DNA of 21,559 nt from a virus, in IMG/VR virus record IMGVR_UViG_3300008218_000068, positions 1-21,559 of that record, one strand, 5' to 3'. Each line of letters starts with the position of its first letter. Within the stretch, counting starts at the first letter, position 1. Below the pieces are notes generated by a model. That model ran no database searches, was not told the DNA's origin, and was given only the letters and a program-made list of their open reading frames with translations. Position numbers and translations under genes: made by a program. Positions 5,688 to 11,318 of the stretch are shown piece by piece.

Positions 5688-6065
5688 TTAAAAGCAAAAG
5701 AACTAAAGTCAAAAATTGAAAGAAAGGATAGATACATTTTGGATATGTCTGACAAGCTACGTAAGTTTGGTGATGAGCTAATTAATTCCAGTGATGACAT
5801 TGAAAGAATAAAAATGAAAATGAAGCGCAATAAACTTGAGTTTAGTGGAGATTTTCACGACATGAAGACCCTATGTTTACAGTTAATAGAGGCGGAAAAA
5901 TTAAACGATATTCTTGATGCTATCGCTAACAATATTGGGTATGAGCTTACTAGCCAATATGTTTGCGGAGGTGCTAATTGTTCAGCAGAAAATGGATTAG
6001 ACCATTCTCCAGAGTGTGTTTTAGAGCATGAATTAACAGTAAAAGGAGTCAGCGATGAAAGTTGA
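5679..6065 (+). CDS. coiled-coil protein with C-terminal Cys cluster (128 aa)
   Basis: A 128-residue protein. Residues 1-50 are a Lys/Glu-rich coiled coil. The middle, LQLIEAEKLNDILDAIANN, is helical, and a C-terminal cluster YVCGGANCSAENGLDHSPEC with a nearby His could bind zinc. No family recognised. It begins inside the junction repeat and overlaps the next gene by 11 bases. AAGGAG for the next gene lies within its 3' end. Confidence 0.7.
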   Translation: MSELKAKELKSKIERKDRYILDMSDKLRKFGDELINSSDDIERIKMKMKRNKLEFSGDFHDMKTLCLQLIEAEKLNDILDAIANNIGYELTSQYVCGGANCSAENGLDHSPECVLEHELTVKGVSDES

Positions 6066-6387
6066 CTACAACGATGTTAAAGAAGATTACGCAAGGCTTA
6101 ACGCTGAAATATCCTCACTAACCCAAGAGCTAGAAGAGGCTAAGGCTTTTCAGGAAATAGCAATAGCTGATAACGCTCGCATGATAGAGAAGTGCAATAA
6201 ATACTATGCCGAAATCGAACAACTCAAACAATCCCCTGATGCTGTAGTTATGCCTGAAGTAATTACCGATGTTTTACGCAATAGTTACAACGCAAAAGCA
6301 CTAGCTTGTGAAATATGGACTGTAGACGATGCCTGTAGAGCCGTTGAGCAGTTTTGCAAAGCCCTTACCAACCCCACCAGAGGCTAA
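6055..6387 (+). CDS. coiled-coil mosaic protein A (110 aa)
   Basis: A 110-residue protein with an N-terminal coiled coil. It contains SSLTQELEEAK (residues 20-30) and EIEQLKQSPDAVV (53-65), both encoded by DNA identical to parts of the next gene. The 65 bases between them are unrelated but of the same length. The tail KALTNPTRG is read in a different frame through the 29-base junction repeat that gives PPEAK upstream. An AAGGAG ribosome-binding site at 6042-6047 supports the start. Function unknown; proteins with this coil-plus-variable-tail design are common in phage accessory regions. Confidence 0.75.
   Translation: MKVDYNDVKEDYARLNAEISSLTQELEEAKAFQEIAIADNARMIEKCNKYYAEIEQLKQSPDAVVMPEVITDVLRNSYNAKALACEIWTVDDACRAVEQFCKALTNPTRG
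6110..6145 (+). repeat. coil repeat A, copy 1 (36 bp)
   Basis: Identical over 36 bases to 6528-6563 and in the same frame of each host gene; it encodes SSLTQELEEAK. Confidence 0.92.
6211..6248 (+). repeat. coil repeat B, copy 1 (38 bp)
   Basis: Identical over 38 bases to 6629-6666; it encodes EIEQLKQSPDAVV. It lies 101 bases after repeat A, exactly as in the second copy. Confidence 0.92.
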
Positions 6388-6397
6388 GTAGATGAGT
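6369..6397 (+). repeat. gene-junction repeat, copy 3 (29 bp)
   Basis: Identical to 5473-5501, but entered in another frame so that it encodes NPTRG-stop instead of PPEAK-stop. It leads into the ATG at 6392. Confidence 0.88.
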
Positions 6398-6826
6398 GAA
6401 ATATTCGAGACAGCTAAAAACCTAACAAAAGCAGAGTACGAGAAAGCTTTAGATTTCACTAATGATACTGACCATATTTATTTTTTAATGCGTGTATGGG
6501 CTGAGAAGCAATCCTTAGAGCTTAGACTATCCTCACTAACCCAAGAGCTAGAAGAGGCTAAGGTTGAATCAAAAATGTATGAAGATGCGTCAGTAGCATT
6601 TTATAACGACACGCTTGCTCTTGAAAAAGAAATCGAACAACTCAAACAATCCCCTGATGCTGTAGTGGCCATGCCTGAAGAAATTACAGCAGAAGCAAGC
6701 ATCGCCTTAAATCACGCTATAGGTAATGCTAGAAGGGCAAGTAATACTACGTTACAAGAGGATATGTCGAATATTTACCAAGCAATACGCAAAGCCCTAA
6801 CCAATAACGCAGATAAGGAGAATTAA
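6392..6826 (+). CDS. coiled-coil mosaic protein B (144 aa)
   Basis: A 144-residue paralogue-like partner of the preceding gene. It has a new N-terminal 45 residues, then the shared SSLTQELEEAK coil (46-56), a same-length but unrelated core, the shared EIEQLKQSPDAVV (80-92) and MPE-x-IT, a new helical tail, and the common KALTN end. A purine-rich AGAGG overlapping the previous stop is the likely ribosome-binding site. The perfect DNA identity of the shared blocks next to unrelated DNA points to recent recombination rather than simple duplication and drift. Function unknown. Confidence 0.75.
   Translation: MSEIFETAKNLTKAEYEKALDFTNDTDHIYFLMRVWAEKQSLELRLSSLTQELEEAKVESKMYEDASVAFYNDTLALEKEIEQLKQSPDAVVAMPEEITAEASIALNHAIGNARRASNTTLQEDMSNIYQAIRKALTNNADKEN
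6528..6563 (+). repeat. coil repeat A, copy 2 (36 bp)
   Basis: Second identical copy of 6110-6145. Confidence 0.92.
6629..6666 (+). repeat. coil repeat B, copy 2 (38 bp)
   Basis: Second identical copy of 6211-6248, followed in both genes by a near-match encoding MPE-x-IT. Confidence 0.92.
6799..6820 (+). repeat. stop/RBS junction repeat D (22 bp), with copy at 7449-7470
   Basis: AACCAATAACGC followed by AGATAAGGAG occurs identically at 7449-7470. Shorter versions at 7068-7089 and 7700-7721 share GCAGATAAGGAGTAAGACG plus ATG. All supply an AAGGAG ribosome-binding site to the following gene. Confidence 0.88.
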
Positions 6827-6827
6827 A

Positions 6828-7082
6828 ATGGGAATGGTTACAGATGTAGAATGGACTTGCCCTAAGTGCGAGACTAAAAATATAGCTCAGTTATACGATG
6901 ACTGTTATCCCGTTGGCTATTTTAATAGAGATGGAAAGCCTGACCCGCTACCACATACAGCAATACCCTCTGACGCATCACTAAAATGGAATCCACCTTG
7001 CGAGGGTTGCGGCGAGTACAAACTATCTAACCCTGTTGTGCGGTTAGTTGAATTTCCAATTATTTGGGCAGATAAGGAGTAA
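6828..7082 (+). CDS. zinc-ribbon-like small protein (84 aa)
   Basis: An 84-residue protein with two Cys pairs, WTCPKCETKN near residue 10 and PCEGCGEYKL near residue 60, probably forming one zinc site. Between them is a Tyr/Pro/Asp-rich loop. The AAGGAG site of junction repeat D lies 7 bases upstream of the ATG. No family recognised. It may bind nucleic acid or serve as a protein adaptor, by analogy only. Confidence 0.72.
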   Translation: MGMVTDVEWTCPKCETKNIAQLYDDCYPVGYFNRDGKPDPLPHTAIPSDASLKWNPPCEGCGEYKLSNPVVRLVEFPIIWADKE

Positions 7083-7086
7083 GACG

Positions 7087-7245
7087 ATGGATAAGTGGGA
7101 GTGTTTGTTTTGGGTTGCAATATTCGTATTAATTGTAACCTACGGTGTGATGCTTGGCTTTTTAACAAAGGTTGCCCATGAAGAGTGCGGCGGATGGTCA
7201 CAATGTTTTGAATTAGCAGATAAGGACACAACCAATGAAAGATAA
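7087..7245 (+). CDS. single-span membrane protein (52 aa)
   Basis: A 52-residue protein with one hydrophobic segment (LFWVAIFVLIVTYGVMLGF, about residues 6-24) followed by a polar tail with two Cys. The start at 7087 follows AAGGAG by 7 bases; a longer reading from upstream would have no ribosome-binding site and would overlap the previous gene. The last 11 bases overlap the next gene. The membrane segment is clear; the role is unknown. Confidence 0.68.
   Translation: MDKWECLFWVAIFVLIVTYGVMLGFLTKVAHEECGGWSQCFELADKDTTNER
7221..7245 (+). repeat. start-junction repeat (25 bp), with copy at 7890-7914
   Basis: TAAGGACACAACCA plus ATGAAAGATAA occurs identically at 7890-7914. It contains an AAGGA ribosome-binding site and the start codon of the genes at 7235 and 7904. 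Confidence 0.9.
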
Positions 7246-7450
7246 GAGTGAAAAGAACGAAAGATATTTAACGATTGAATCTGATGATGGCCGCATCAAA
7301 AGCGGAATAAATAGAATCTATGTAGGCGATGAAGATCAATTAAGCTTTAGATGGATGGACACAGGAGCTAAGGATAGTGAATTCCCTTGCCTGTATTACG
7401 CTATCGAGCGCATTGCAGAGCTAGAACAAAAGCTATCAGAATTCATTTAA
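7235..7450 (+). CDS. hypothetical protein (71 aa), possibly truncated
   Basis: A 71-residue protein that starts MKDKSEK and ends ELEQKLSEFI. Both its start junction (7221-7245) and its end (7422-7446) recur at 7890-7914 and 8028-8052 in the gene at 7904. In that gene the reading frame continues past LSEFI for over 40 more residues; here it stops and junction repeat D begins. It therefore looks like a recombined or truncated relative with its own middle. No family recognised. Confidence 0.65.
   Translation: MKDKSEKNERYLTIESDDGRIKSGINRIYVGDEDQLSFRWMDTGAKDSEFPCLYYAIERIAELEQKLSEFI
7422..7446 (+). repeat. LEQKLSEF-encoding repeat, with copy at 8028-8052
   Basis: A 25-base segment with one mismatch to 8028-8052, encoding LEQKLSEF in both genes. 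It marks the point after which the two genes diverge. Confidence 0.85.
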
Positions 7451-7476
7451 CCAATAACGCAGATAAGGAGTAGGGC

Positions 7477-7698
7477 ATGAAGAAGCCTAAATGTTTTTAT
7501 GCTAAATGGGAGTCTAGCGGTTATGTTGTTAGGTCTGCATGGCAAGGTGATTTTCGTGTTGCTAGCTTTGTAACTGAGATAGAGGCCGAAGATTATGCCG
7601 ATTACAGAAATTGTATGCTATTAGCTTTTGATGATTCTGGTACAAGAAAGTATAAAAAATTCAGAACACTGAAGCGAATCAAAGAGTTTAATCAATAA
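7477..7698 (+). CDS. hypothetical protein (73 aa)
   Basis: A 73-residue basic, aromatic-rich alpha/beta protein (KCFYAKWESSGYVVRSAW, then FVTEIEAEDYADYRNC). No family recognised. AAGGAG from the second full copy of junction repeat D lies upstream of the ATG, and its own 3' end runs into another copy of that repeat. Confidence 0.72.
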   Translation: MKKPKCFYAKWESSGYVVRSAWQGDFRVASFVTEIEAEDYADYRNCMLLAFDDSGTRKYKKFRTLKRIKEFNQ

Positions 7699-7718
7699 CG
7701 CAGATAAGGAGTAAGACG

Positions 7719-7892
7719 ATGTTAAGCGATAAAGAGGCAGGGATTGATTGTAGCGAGTGTGGACATAAAGAAACTGTTGACTCGCAAGACCAAATGGAAG
7801 CATTAAAGCAGAAGCTAGAGTGGAATGATTTTGGCGACCCTTTTTGCCCTGTGTGTGGTGATACTGTTTGGTTTGAAGATTACCTAGATTAA
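7719..7892 (+). CDS. two-CxxC zinc-ribbon protein (57 aa)
   Basis: A 57-residue protein with CSECGHKE at residues 11-18 and CPVCGDTVWF at residues 43-52, a compact rubredoxin- or zinc-ribbon-like arrangement joined by a Gln/Lys-rich helix. The ATG follows the AAGGAG of a junction repeat by 8 bases, and its stop overlaps the AAGGA of the next. It is short but well supported by its motifs and signals. Function unknown. Confidence 0.72.
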   Translation: MLSDKEAGIDCSECGHKETVDSQDQMEALKQKLEWNDFGDPFCPVCGDTVWFEDYLD

Positions 7893-7903
7893 GGACACAA
7901 CCA

Positions 7904-8188
7904 ATGAAAGATAATAATGAAAAACCACAACACCAGATGGCTGCAATAGATTTAATAGTTACTAAAGGTGACGGAGTTGCACTACCGAACCAAAAACAAG
8001 CTATCCATGACTTTAAAGAACAGTGCTTAGAACAAAAGCTATCTGAATTCATACCCAAAGCAAAGCTAGTTGAGTGGCTAAAGGATGTTAAGAATACGCC
8101 TTGGGTACAGGTTGATTGGGAAAATAGTACTAAAGAGTCATTCGTTAAAGTCTCAGACCTACTACAAGCAATCGAATCGTATAGCTAG
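7904..8188 (+). CDS. hypothetical protein (94 aa)
   Basis: A 94-residue protein starting MKDNNEKPQHQ with the shared LEQKLSEFI segment at about residues 42-50, followed by a helical and Trp-rich tail (LVEWLKDVKNTPWVQVDWE). It resembles the uncut form of the gene at 7235. The start uses the AAGGA of the duplicated 25-base junction. No family recognised. Confidence 0.7.
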   Translation: MKDNNEKPQHQMAAIDLIVTKGDGVALPNQKQAIHDFKEQCLEQKLSEFIPKAKLVEWLKDVKNTPWVQVDWENSTKESFVKVSDLLQAIESYS

Positions 8189-8199
8189 GGGGTGATTAG

Positions 8200-8271
8200 G
8201 TGAAATTAATAACATGGCAAGACATAGAAACAATAATCTTAATTTATGTAAATATCATAAAAACTAAATGA
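8200..8271 (+). CDS. possible 23-aa leader or micro-ORF
   Basis: A GTG-started 23-codon frame (MKLITWQDIE then hydrophobic Ile-rich residues) preceded by GGGGGTG. It lies in the 93-base gap before the metallophosphoesterase-like gene and stops 10 bases before that gene's ATG. It could be a coupling leader, but chance is possible. Confidence 0.25.
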   Translation: MKLITWQDIETIILIYVNIIKTK

Positions 8272-8281
8272 GGGTTTTACA

Positions 8282-9865
8282 ATGAGTGTAGGGAGAGGAA
8301 AAAAAGGTGTATGTGTTGTAAATGATGATAGCAGGCCAGAATGTGCCAAGTGTGGCGGGTTTTGCAAATCGAATGGGCATGAATGGAAGTGTACAGACTG
8401 TGGAAAGCGAATAAGAAAGAAAGCGAACCTTAAAAACATTGAAGAGGCTGGATTTGCTAAGGCTGGATATGATGTGGAAAGCGCCGAGCAAAGAGCAAAG
8501 AGCATTAAGGCTAAGTATAAAAAGGGGTGTAGGTCGTTTGTTGTTACATCAGCTCAAAATAATACAGGTGAGTTTAAGGCGTTTCTCAAAGCTCTAAAAG
8601 TCTACTGCAAACAAAGAAAAGCCGAATTGATTGTAATACCCGTTCATTATAAAAATGCAAACTCATGGAATAAAGACACCGAAAAGCAATGGAGCGGCGA
8701 GCTAGAGCCTTATTTGGTTCATGGTGATATTAGCTTAGGACACGTATTAATACGCTCACACATCAAAATAGAAGCCCCTAGCATTAACCCCTTACAAGGC
8801 AAGCAGTCTCACGGCGGCAATAAGTGGACTGTGTTTGGTAATGCTCAGCACGCAATGGAGCCAGTAGCAACGCCTGCTGATTTAATGCCTAAGCGCATGT
8901 ACACAACAGGCAGTGTAACTAAGAGAAACTATTCTCAATCAGATAGGGGTGCTAAGGCTGACTTTAACCATGTTTTTGGTGCGCTTACAATCAACTTTGT
9001 TAAAGGTTCCGATATTCCTTTTATCAGGCAGTTAAACTCTGATGATATGGGTAACTTTTACGATTTAGATAAGCGATACACACCCAAGGGAATAACAAAA
9101 GATCACCGCATAAAAGCCTTAACAACAGGCGATGAGCATGTGATGCATAATATAGTAGCTAAGGAAACATACCTAGCTAAAAACTCAATAGCCAAAAAAC
9201 TAAAACCAGAATACATCGTAAGGCATGATGTTTTAGATGGTTATGCTGGGAGTCATCACCATGAAAAAATGCCCCTTGTACAGTTTAAGAAATTTATTGA
9301 GGGTACTAATTGCTACAGATCAGAGCTTAATGAGTGCATACGATTCATCGATAAAACAACACCTGCTTACTCTACTAATATCCTTGTTGATAGCAATCAC
9401 CACTCTCATCTTGACAAGTGGCTGGATAGGGCTAACCCTAATAAGGATTTTACTAATACCGAGCTTATACATGAGCTTAGGGCTTTGCAATTTGATAATA
9501 TTAGGAATAAGATTGATAAGAACGCATTTCAAATATACTTAGAGCCAAGGCTTAAAAGTAAGACGCGGTTTATAGGTAGGAATGAGCACTTTTTGATAGG
9601 TGATGTGGATGTGTCTCAACATGGCGATGTGGGCGCAAATGGTAGTAGAGGCTCAGCAAATGGCCTTGCTAAAAGCACCTACAAGATGACCATAGGACAC
9701 TCCCATTCAGCCAGAATAGTGAAGGGTGTGTATCAGGTTGGTACGAGTACAGGTAAACTGGAATACGAGCAAGGGCTATCAGATCACAGCAATACGCATT
9801 GCATCCAGTATAAAAATGGCAAAAGGACTCTTTTAGATATAATCAACGGTAAATGGTGTGAGTGA
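8282..9865 (+). CDS. zinc-ribbon metallophosphoesterase-like protein
   Basis: A 527-residue protein. An N-terminal zinc ribbon (C21-x2-C24 and C37-x2-C40) is followed by a Rossmann-like region starting RSFVVTSAQNNTGEF near residue 84. The C-terminal half carries an ordered set of calcineurin-like phosphoesterase motifs: GDEH (283-286), RHDVLDG (314-320), VDSNHHSHL (369-377, in place of GNH[D/E]), SQHGDVGANGSRG (445-457) and GHSHSARI (472-479). All expected metal-ligand positions are occupied, so an active di-metal nuclease or phosphatase is likely. Large phage proteins of this kind, T5 A1 among them as I recall, act early against host DNA; that link is tentative. GAGGG lies 8 bases upstream of the start, and its stop overlaps the next gene. 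Confidence 0.72.
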   Translation: MSVGRGKKGVCVVNDDSRPECAKCGGFCKSNGHEWKCTDCGKRIRKKANLKNIEEAGFAKAGYDVESAEQRAKSIKAKYKKGCRSFVVTSAQNNTGEFKAFLKALKVYCKQRKAELIVIPVHYKNANSWNKDTEKQWSGELEPYLVHGDISLGHVLIRSHIKIEAPSINPLQGKQSHGGNKWTVFGNAQHAMEPVATPADLMPKRMYTTGSVTKRNYSQSDRGAKADFNHVFGALTINFVKGSDIPFIRQLNSDDMGNFYDLDKRYTPKGITKDHRIKALTTGDEHVMHNIVAKETYLAKNSIAKKLKPEYIVRHDVLDGYAGSHHHEKMPLVQFKKFIEGTNCYRSELNECIRFIDKTTPAYSTNILVDSNHHSHLDKWLDRANPNKDFTNTELIHELRALQFDNIRNKIDKNAFQIYLEPRLKSKTRFIGRNEHFLIGDVDVSQHGDVGANGSRGSANGLAKSTYKMTIGHSHSARIVKGVYQVGTSTGKLEYEQGLSDHSNTHCIQYKNGKRTLLDIINGKWCE

Positions 9866-10194
9866 TGGGCGAAATTATAGATATGAGCAAAAGGAGAGAG
9901 CTAGATATAATAGCAAAAGAATTAGCTGAGAAGCTTAATTACAACAACGTAAGTATTATAGCGAACGATGAAGAGTTCTCTGTGATTATAGAGGGAACTG
10001 ATGTAAAAGTCTCTTTTTGGGATGATGATATAGTCTCTATAGAGTTCAATCCAGATCATGCAATAGTATTGCCAAGAGATATATTTGCAACGCTGGTTAG
10101 TGCATCAAGCCTTATTGCTGATATTGAGTATAGGTGGGGCTGGCCCGAAGAGCTTGAGCTACCCTTGGCAGAGTATAAAGAAGATTTAGAGTGA
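9865..10194 (+). CDS. acidic hypothetical protein (109 aa)
   Basis: A 109-residue acidic alpha/beta protein (YNNVSIIANDEEFSVIIEG, then VSFWDDDIVSIEFNPDHA). No family recognised. The ATG at 9865 overlaps the stop of the metallophosphoesterase-like gene (TGATG), and an in-frame GTG one codon earlier is the alternative. Coupling suggests the two products act together or are needed in equal amounts. Confidence 0.75.
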   Translation: MGEIIDMSKRRELDIIAKELAEKLNYNNVSIIANDEEFSVIIEGTDVKVSFWDDDIVSIEFNPDHAIVLPRDIFATLVSASSLIADIEYRWGWPEELELPLAEYKEDLE

Positions 10195-10250
10195 TAATTC
10201 TAAAATAAGTGTGTATTATTGCTCACCCAAACAAACACAGCGAGAATATT

Positions 10251-10379
10251 ATGATTTACTTTCCAGTTATAAAGCCAGTTAAGGGATATAAAGAGGGCGT
10301 GAAGCTTATAAAAGAGAACTACCTATTGTTATTATCTTTAGTTTATATAGGTAGCGCTCTATACTTTATGGCTAGCTAA
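10251..10379 (+). CDS. tiny membrane protein (42 aa)
   Basis: A 42-residue protein with a basic N-terminal half (MIYFPVIKPVKGYKEGVK) and a C-terminal hydrophobic segment (YLLLLSLVYIGSALYFM, about residues 24-40). This makes one tail-anchored span. It is the last rightward gene and its stop overlaps the end of the first leftward gene by 4 bases. The ribosome-binding site is weak (GCGAGA). It could be a lysis or superinfection-related peptide by position, but there is no direct evidence. Confidence 0.5.
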   Translation: MIYFPVIKPVKGYKEGVKLIKENYLLLLSLVYIGSALYFMAS

Positions 10380-10585
10380 GGTATTAAACTTTCCTTATTA
10401 GCCTTCTTATTGGCCTTGTAAGACTCTTTTAGCTGCTCAACGATGCGATCATCAAACTCAGTCTTAGAGTGTTTTACGGCCATTTCTAGCGTTTCAAACA
10501 CGATGTATTCAATAATAGCCTCACCACAAGCCGCTAGTGCTATCTTTTTTAAGATTGATAATAGAACTTTTATTAGTATTTGCAT
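10376..10585 (-). CDS. small protein after lysozyme (69 aa)
   Basis: A 69-residue protein with a hydrophobic or amphipathic N-terminus (MQILIKVLLSILKKIALAAC) and a Lys/Glu-rich C-terminal helix. The start overlaps the lysozyme stop as TAATG, so it belongs to the lysis unit. An accessory lysis role is possible. It lacks a clear signal peptide or the proline-rich region of an outer-membrane spanin, so I do not call a spanin. Confidence 0.65.
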   Translation of the reverse strand: MQILIKVLLSILKKIALAACGEAIIEYIVFETLEMAVKHSKTEFDDRIVEQLKESYKANKKANKESLIP

Positions 10586-11022
10586 TATTTTAACCCTTTG
10601 TAGCTGTCTAAGTTTCCGCTCTTAATTATATCGCAAATGCGACGCCCACGGGATTTGACTTGACCATACCAGCGAGAATCAGCAGCCTCTAATGCCGCCA
10701 ATTTATAATGACCATCATCTAAAGCTTGCCACATCTTTTTAAACTTCTTAAGGGTGGGCACTCCCATATTGAAAGCCATATTAATTAAAGCTTGCTTTCT
10801 CTCTTCATTCATTTTGCCGAAAATATCACCCACATCCTTATCTGTTGATAAAGCTAATTGGAATTCATTAATATCATTAGTTAATAAGTACATAGCCTCA
10901 ACCTCAGATAACCCCTTATCATCTAAGTTTCGGCCCACACCAATCGTAGTCTTGCCGGATGTACACTCATAAGGCTTTAATCGCAAAGCCTCGTCAATAA
11001 TTAGCATTTCTTTTAAGTTCAT
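10585..11022 (-). CDS. T4-type lysozyme (GH24 endolysin)
   Basis: A 145-residue endolysin that cleaves the glycan strands of peptidoglycan at the end of infection. It starts MNLKEMLIIDEALRLKPYEC, matching T4 lysozyme closely. The catalytic Glu11 and Thr26 fall at the T4 positions. Position 20, Asp in T4, is Cys, a variation accepted in the E-8aa-D/C-5aa-T triad of this family. GVGRNL, INMAFNMG and the SRWYGQVKSRGRR segment are also typical. There is no signal sequence, so export depends on a holin, and the holin candidate overlaps its start by 4 bases (ATGA). Confidence 0.95.
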   Translation of the reverse strand: MNLKEMLIIDEALRLKPYECTSGKTTIGVGRNLDDKGLSEVEAMYLLTNDINEFQLALSTDKDVGDIFGKMNEERKQALINMAFNMGVPTLKKFKKMWQALDDGHYKLAALEAADSRWYGQVKSRGRRICDIIKSGNLDSYKGLK

Positions 11023-11297
11023 AATTTACCAAGGCCATAAGTTATTAAAGGTGCACCAATAAATGCGGCTACGGTGAAGTAAGCGCTCATTCTTGTCATC
11101 CCTGTTTCCAGCTTTTTTAATGCGTTATCAGTATCCTTATCATGTATCTCATCGTGATTTATATGATTTGTAAGAGTTTCCTTAATAGGTTCAACAATTA
11201 AAGTAATCTCTTTTGTAACGTCACTTTTAAGTTCGTCTATTTCTTCTTTGAACATTGTTCGTATTAATGAAAAATCTTCTACATCTAGGTTAGCCAT
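11019..11297 (-). CDS. holin candidate, coiled coil plus one C-terminal span
   Basis: A 92-residue protein. A charged coiled coil (about residues 10-68, including DEIHDKDTDNALKKLETGM) is followed by a single C-terminal hydrophobic span (MSAYFTVAAFIGAPLITYGL). This layout is that of XhlA-type hemolysin/holin partners encoded next to phage endolysins. The ATGA overlap with lysozyme strongly supports a lysis role. A true pore-forming holin usually has one to three spans, so this may be a holin or a holin-associated protein. Confidence 0.68.
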   Translation of the reverse strand: MANLDVEDFSLIRTMFKEEIDELKSDVTKEITLIVEPIKETLTNHINHDEIHDKDTDNALKKLETGMTRMSAYFTVAAFIGAPLITYGLGKL

Positions 11298-11318
11298 TTT
11301 TTATTATCCTTAAATCAA

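Noticed and set aside
5473-7914. The recurring short repeats as a CRISPR array
   Set aside because: Copies are unevenly spaced, of several types, and lie at or inside genes; there are no uniform spacers or cas genes.
7621-8058. Long minus-strand frame opposite the small rightward genes
   Set aside because: It is antisense to three well-supported genes with ribosome-binding sites and has no start signals of its own.
10376-10585. Calling the 69-residue protein a spanin
   Set aside because: No lipobox with proline-rich tail and no embedded second gene; only its place next to lysozyme supports it.
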